A stretch of 8,563 nt of DNA from Chloroflexota bacterium (GTDB lineage: Bacteria > Chloroflexota > Anaerolineae > B4-G1 > SLSP01): NCBI GenBank assembly GCA_012798275.1, contig JAAZNO010000203.1, positions 1 through 8,563 of the forward strand. Reading direction: 5' to 3'. Numbering within the stretch: position 1 is the first letter of the stretch; each line of letters opens with the position of its first letter. A program made the translations under genes and the position numbers. Below the pieces are notes generated by a model. It searched no databases. It was not told the DNA's origin and saw nothing but the letters and a program-made list of their open reading frames with translations. Of this stretch, positions 5,857 through 8,563 are shown in pieces.

Positions 5857-7152
5857 TCACGATTCCCAATCCACGAATTCCCAGTCCACGACGGCTATCG
5901 GCTTTCCCAACCGCGCGCCGAGTTCCTCCGCCGTGACCCCATCCAGCGTGCGCCCCTCCGGGCCGCGGAAAATCACCTCCGGCGCAACGATGACCTCGCC
6001 CGTAGCAGTTGCAGCGAGCGCGGCAAGAAGGTCGGCGCCGGCGAGCAGGCCGGTCACCGTCACCGTCTCACCGAAAGCAGCATTGGGCACCGCGAGCACC
6101 TCCGCCGGGATGCCGGTCTCGGCCTCAAAACGCCGCGCATACGCGCGCAGCAGCGGCGCGAAGAGCGTCCCGGTCACCCAGGTCTGGCGCTCGCCGCCAA
6201 GCGCCGCGATCCTGGCCTGCGTGGCAGGCCACCATTCCATGAACAGCCGCACCATCCCCACACCGTTTTCCACCAGCGCCGGCAGCAGATCGTCGTAAGC
6301 CGTCAGCGGCGGGACAGGCTCCCCGGCGCGCAGGTACCACTCATCCGACGGATAGACGAAGCCGATGCCCAACGTCTCGCGTAGCCGCGCCTGATGCGCC
6401 AGCGTCTGTTCCAACGTTGCCCTCGCCTCCGCATCGGTGAAGGGACGCAGCGTCGGCTTGTGCCAGCGCGTAAGGCCGACCGGCACTACACACAGCGAAC
6501 GCACGCCCGGATACAGCGCCGCCAGATCCATGATGGTACGGTCAAGGCAGGCGCCATCGTTGCGACCGGGAAGGAGCACCGCTTGCGTGTGAACTTCGAT
6601 GCCGGCGTCTACCAGGCGCCGGAGCTGCGCCATGATCTCACCCGCGCGCGGATTGTGCATCAGACTCACGCGCACGTCAGGGTCGGTCGCATGGACGGAG
6701 ACGTAGAGCGGGCTGAGAGCCTGTTCCGCGATCCGCTCCCAATCCGCCGGGGAAAGATTAGTGAGGGAAATGTAATTGCCGTGCAAAAACGACAACCGAT
6801 AATCGTCGTCTTTCACATACAACGGCGGACGCAAGTCCGGCGCCATCTGCGCCACGAAACAAAAATCACAGGCGTTGCGGCAGACGTGCAACGGCCCATC
6901 GAAGAGCTCTTCGGCGAAGTCGAGTCCCAACGGCTCGCCATACCGACGCTGCGCCGGGAGGCGCTTCCGCTGCCCTTCACGCTCCACCAGAAAGCTGAGG
7001 CGCGGCGCGGCGGCCACGATGGACACATCAATCACGTCCCGCAGCGGCATACCGTTGAGCGCCAGCAACACATCGCCGGGCATGATCCCTGCCCGCGCGG
7101 CGACGCTTTGGGGGTCCACTGCGGTGATCAACGCCGGGAAATAGGAGGTCAT
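5857..7152 (-). CDS. PDZ / radical SAM / DUF512 protein
   Basis: The 431-aa product has three parts. Residues 8-60 form a PDZ-like domain (ITAVDPQSVAARAGIMPGDVLLALNG). Residues 75-220 form a radical SAM region with the cluster motif C91-x3-C95-x2-C98 (CRNACDFCF), which binds a 4Fe-4S cluster that cleaves S-adenosylmethionine. It is followed by LYVKDDDYRLSFLHGNYISLTNL (111-133), a hallmark of the DUF512 family. The C-terminal DUF512 region includes VVPVGLTRWHKPTL (222-235). The substrate of this family is not established, to my knowledge. The protein is probably cytoplasmic. ATG 7152 has AGGA 5 nt upstream. An in-frame TTG at 7170 would add 6 residues but has a poorer ribosome site, so I prefer 7152. 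A promoter lies at 7202-7229. The next gene downstream, the lipoprotein, is 124 nt away, so a shared transcript is possible but not shown. Confidence 0.93.
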   Translation of the reverse strand: MTSYFPALITAVDPQSVAARAGIMPGDVLLALNGMPLRDVIDVSIVAAAPRLSFLVEREGQRKRLPAQRRYGEPLGLDFAEELFDGPLHVCRNACDFCFVAQMAPDLRPPLYVKDDDYRLSFLHGNYISLTNLSPADWERIAEQALSPLYVSVHATDPDVRVSLMHNPRAGEIMAQLRRLVDAGIEVHTQAVLLPGRNDGACLDRTIMDLAALYPGVRSLCVVPVGLTRWHKPTLRPFTDAEARATLEQTLAHQARLRETLGIGFVYPSDEWYLRAGEPVPPLTAYDDLLPALVENGVGMVRLFMEWWPATQARIAALGGERQTWVTGTLFAPLLRAYARRFEAETGIPAEVLAVPNAAFGETVTVTGLLAGADLLAALAATATGEVIVAPEVIFRGPEGRTLDGVTAEELGARLGKPIAVVDWEFVDWES

Positions 7153-7201
7153 CTCTGTCCTGCTCGCCAAATTCTTATGGACTACGGATCACACATCACA
7201 G

Positions 7202-7229
7202 ATTATAAAAGCACTTACCGCGAGCGCAA
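7202..7229 (-). promoter_or_regulatory. Sigma-70 type promoter of the radical SAM gene
   Basis: The minus strand carries TTGCGC (7224-7229), a 16-nt spacer and a perfect TATAAT (7202-7207). The start point would be near 7195, about 43 nt before ATG 7152. The layout is the same as the glmS promoter (TTGC.., 16 nt, TATAAT). Confidence 0.72.
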
Positions 7230-7248
7230 CCGCTATTCAAAAAACCTC

Positions 7249-7276
7249 TTGCAGTTTTCATGGCCCATGGTAAGAT
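7249..7276 (+). promoter_or_regulatory. Possible plus-strand promoter
   Basis: TTGCAG (7249-7254) and TAAGAT (7271-7276) are 16 nt apart. The spacer contains the palindrome ATGGCCCAT. It could start a transcript near 7283 that runs through the three hairpins towards the gene at 7747. No better plus-strand promoter is seen nearer that gene. Confidence 0.35.
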
Positions 7277-7382
7277 ATTCTCAGGTTTACGCCATGCTCC
7301 AAATTCTAACCGCAAGGGGCGCAAAGGAGACATCAGGTGCTGGCGTACATCATGTAAAAATGAAAATGTGAGGTAACTTTCA

Positions 7383-7396
7383 GCCTGGCGCCAGGC
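7383..7396. repeat. 14-bp perfect palindrome
   Basis: GCCTGGCGCCAGGC is its own reverse complement and lies in the divergent intergenic region, downstream of the possible plus promoter. It could be an operator for a dimeric regulator, though chance cannot be excluded. Confidence 0.4.
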
Positions 7397-7439
7397 AGCT
7401 AGACGGCGATGGATGAACCTTTGTGACTTGTAGCTTTTG

Positions 7440-7475
7440 CCCCTCCCCCACGGCGCATGTGCCGTGGGGGAGGGG
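7440..7475. repeat. Long hairpin 1 of 3
   Basis: A perfect 15-bp inverted repeat (7440-7454 with 7461-7475, arms built of C-runs, CACGGC and the complement) surrounds a 6-nt loop, GCATGT. No T-tract follows on either strand, so it is not a standard intrinsic terminator. Confidence 0.85.
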
Positions 7476-7488
7476 GAGAAAAAATAAG

Positions 7489-7527
7489 GGGGTTTTGCAG
7501 GCGGGCTACGCCCACCTGCAAAACCCC
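7489..7527. repeat. Long hairpin 2 of 3
   Basis: GGGGTTTTGCAGG (7489-7501) pairs perfectly with CCTGCAAAACCCC (7515-7527). After one C/A mismatch, GGGC pairs with GCCC around the loop TAC. On the minus strand it is followed by CTTATTTTTTC, which is terminator-like, yet no minus-strand gene lies upstream within the window. Confidence 0.85.
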
Positions 7528-7540
7528 ACAAAAAAAAGTT

Positions 7541-7571
7541 CCTTTTCCCCCGCGCCACGCGGGGGAAAAGG
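7541..7571. repeat. Long hairpin 3 of 3
   Basis: CCTTTTCCCCCGCG (7541-7554) pairs perfectly over 14 bp with CGCGGGGGAAAAGG (7558-7571) around a 3-nt loop. On the minus strand it is followed by AAC and eight T, the form of an intrinsic terminator, but the adjoining gene at 7747 is on the plus strand. Confidence 0.85.
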
Positions 7572-7677
7572 GCAGGGGATAGGGGGGAGGCAAAAATTGA
7601 TTTTCAATCTTCTGCAGTTGCCAGGAAATCTTCCGTTCTTTAGTCAGTGGCTGAACAGTCACCATGTGAGCCATAAT

Positions 7678-7740
7678 CCGTGAGCAGAGGCCGTGACGAC
7701 TCTCTACTCACGGTTCACTGCTCTCTATTTTTAGAGGAGG
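7678..7740 (+). repeat. 63-nt leader repeat, copy C (before the gene at 7747)
   Basis: This copy matches the glmS leader copy (4133 to 4071, minus strand) at 51 of 63 positions without gaps. It keeps the CCGTGAG/CTCACGG inverted repeat, the inner CTCTCT and the box CTCTATTTT. Its 3' end, AGAGGAGG, serves as the Shine-Dalgarno sequence for GTG 7747. Confidence 0.8.
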
Positions 7741-7746
7741 TCCGCT

Positions 7747-8334
7747 GTGGCAGAAACGAACACTCAAACCAAAAAACGTCGGCTACGCTTCTGGGAGGCT
7801 TTCAAGAACTTCGCCTTGATCTTCTCCTTCCTCGTCAACCTGATCCTGGTCGTCGTCCTGCTGTTGCTCATCAGGCCCCTCTTCATGGCCAAAACCGAAA
7901 TCGCGGAGCCGCTGCTCGGCAATCTCGACTCCGCCTTTGCGGCGTTGGGCGAGACCAACATCCAGACCACGGTCACCATCAACGACGCGCTGCCCGTCGC
8001 TTTCAACCTGCCCCTGCAGCAAAGCACTAACGTCGTGTTGACGGAGCCCGTGCCCTTGAGCGTGCCGACGACCTTCAGCCTGGGCAACCAGGGCACCATC
8101 TATGGGTGGGTGAGCCTCAACCTCCCCGCCGGCATGGTGTTGCCGGTAGCGCTCGACCTCAACGTGCCCGTGAACACGACAGTCCCCGTCGTCATGGAAG
8201 TGCCGGTGACAATCAAACTGGATGAGGCCGGCATGGGACCCGCCATCACACAGCTGCGCAGCGTCTTCAGCCCCATTCAGGCGACCTTGCAGCAAATTCC
8301 CAACTCTCCAGAAGAGATCCTCTCCCCCAAATGA
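7747..8334 (+). CDS. Single-pass membrane-anchored hypothetical protein
   Basis: The 195-aa product starts at GTG 7747, set 6 nt after AGAGGAGG. Residues 1-16 are basic (KKRRLR). Residues 20-46 form one membrane helix (NFALIFSFLVNLILVVVLLLLI), so the protein is probably an N-in, C-out anchor with most of the chain outside. Residues 72-160 contain repeated short beta-like units with the pattern V.LP or PV (DALPVAFNLPL, VLTEPVPLSVP, LPAGMVLPVALDLNVPVNT, VPVVMEVPVTIKL). The chain ends in a helix near 165-185. I recall this architecture as a recurring uncharacterised protein of Chloroflexota, but I cannot name a family. Its stop overlaps the start of the methyltransferase gene by 4 nt (ATGA), so the two are translationally coupled. 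No catalytic motif is seen, and the function is unknown. Confidence 0.85.
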   Translation: MAETNTQTKKRRLRFWEAFKNFALIFSFLVNLILVVVLLLLIRPLFMAKTEIAEPLLGNLDSAFAALGETNIQTTVTINDALPVAFNLPLQQSTNVVLTEPVPLSVPTTFSLGNQGTIYGWVSLNLPAGMVLPVALDLNVPVNTTVPVVMEVPVTIKLDEAGMGPAITQLRSVFSPIQATLQQIPNSPEEILSPK

Positions 8335-8563
8335 GCGCACGTCCTATCTGCAACTACGAGGGCTCCCGTTACAGCACGGAGTTCTGGGACCGCTCACGCG
8401 CCTACGAGGACGGCGCGGAGCGCGCTGCCTTGCGCGCGCTGCTTCCCCCTCAGGGACGCCGGCTGATCGAAATTGGCGCGGGGTTTGGACGCCTGGCAGA
8501 TCTCTACCAGGGCTACGAGACCGTCGTGCTCTTTGACTACGCCAGCACCCAGTTAGAACAGGC
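8331..8563 (+). CDS. Class I SAM-dependent methyltransferase (partial)
   Basis: Seventy-seven codons are visible before the right edge. The start ATG 8331 overlaps the stop of the upstream gene as ATGA. Residues 44-54 (RLIEIGAGFGR) are motif I of Rossmann-fold methyltransferases, the glycine-rich loop that binds S-adenosylmethionine. VVLFDYASTQLEQ (65-77), with Asp69, fits the next strand and the region that contacts the cofactor ribose. The N-terminal lead, YSTEFWD..RAYEDGAER, is common in small-molecule or lipid methyltransferases of this fold. The substrate cannot be told. Coupling to the membrane-anchored gene suggests joint expression, possibly at the cell envelope, which is inference only. 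Confidence 0.85.
   Translation, partial: MSARPICNYEGSRYSTEFWDRSRAYEDGAERAALRALLPPQGRRLIEIGAGFGRLADLYQGYETVVLFDYASTQLEQ

Larger units (their letters stand above)
7153..7746. other. Divergent intergenic region without a recognisable gene
   Basis: This 594-nt gap separates two genes that point away from each other. It holds a minus promoter next to the radical SAM gene, a possible plus promoter at 7249-7276, a 14-bp palindrome, three long hairpins with imperfect terminal inverted repeats, and copy C of the 63-nt leader repeat. The frames that cross it consist of translated hairpin arms and do not look like proteins. Confidence 0.75.

Noticed and set aside
7440..7571. Hairpins as terminators of the flanking genes
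   Set aside because: Both flanking genes are transcribed away from this region, so they cannot be terminated here. Only antisense transcripts could be stopped.
7196..7683. Short frames across the hairpin region (for example 7399-7674 and 7423-7683)
   Set aside because: Their peptides are translations of hairpin arms and C- or A-runs, with Pro/Gly/Lys-rich low complexity. No ribosome site or protein-like pattern is seen.

Overview
The window reads as a GC-rich bacterial chromosome segment, most likely from the Chloroflexota (an Anaerolineae- or Caldilinea-like lineage). That placement is an inference. It rests on the Thr/Pro-rich linker behind a lipoprotein signal peptide, the PDZ/radical-SAM/DUF512 protein, a one-helix surface protein of a type I associate with that phylum, and degenerate heptamer-like repeats in front of genes. 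No rRNA, tRNA, transposase or CRISPR array is visible.

Five genes lie on the minus strand. In transcription order they are a PDZ/radical-SAM/DUF512 protein (5857-7152), a sugar-type ABC substrate-binding lipoprotein (4269-5732), glmS (1954-3795), an unrecognised helical protein with a hydrophobic C-terminus (580-1734), and a protein running off the left edge (<1-571). Two genes lie on the plus strand at the right end: a single-pass membrane protein (7747-8334) and an overlapping class I methyltransferase that runs off the right edge (8331->8563).

The best find is in the glmS leader. The sequence between a strong promoter (-35 at 4226-4231, -10 at 4204-4209) and the glmS start holds a recognisable glmS ribozyme, with its cleavage site between 4039 and 4038. 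Glucosamine-6-phosphate, the product of GlmS, would therefore trigger cleavage of the glmS message. This class is known mainly from Bacillota, so a copy in a probable Chloroflexota genome is notable.

Three further structures stand out. First, a 63-nt dispersed repeat (51 of 63 identical) occurs in two gene leaders on opposite strands, and a shorter relative supplies the Shine-Dalgarno region of the lipoprotein gene. Second, three long, near-perfect hairpins stand back to back in a 594-nt divergent intergenic region, where neither flanking gene needs a terminator. Third, the glmS terminator and the promoter of the next two-gene unit share the same bases.

The two leftmost genes are 8 nt apart and probably form an operon. 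The truncated one carries the context of a zinc-peptidase motif whose catalytic residues appear to be lost. Their function is unknown.
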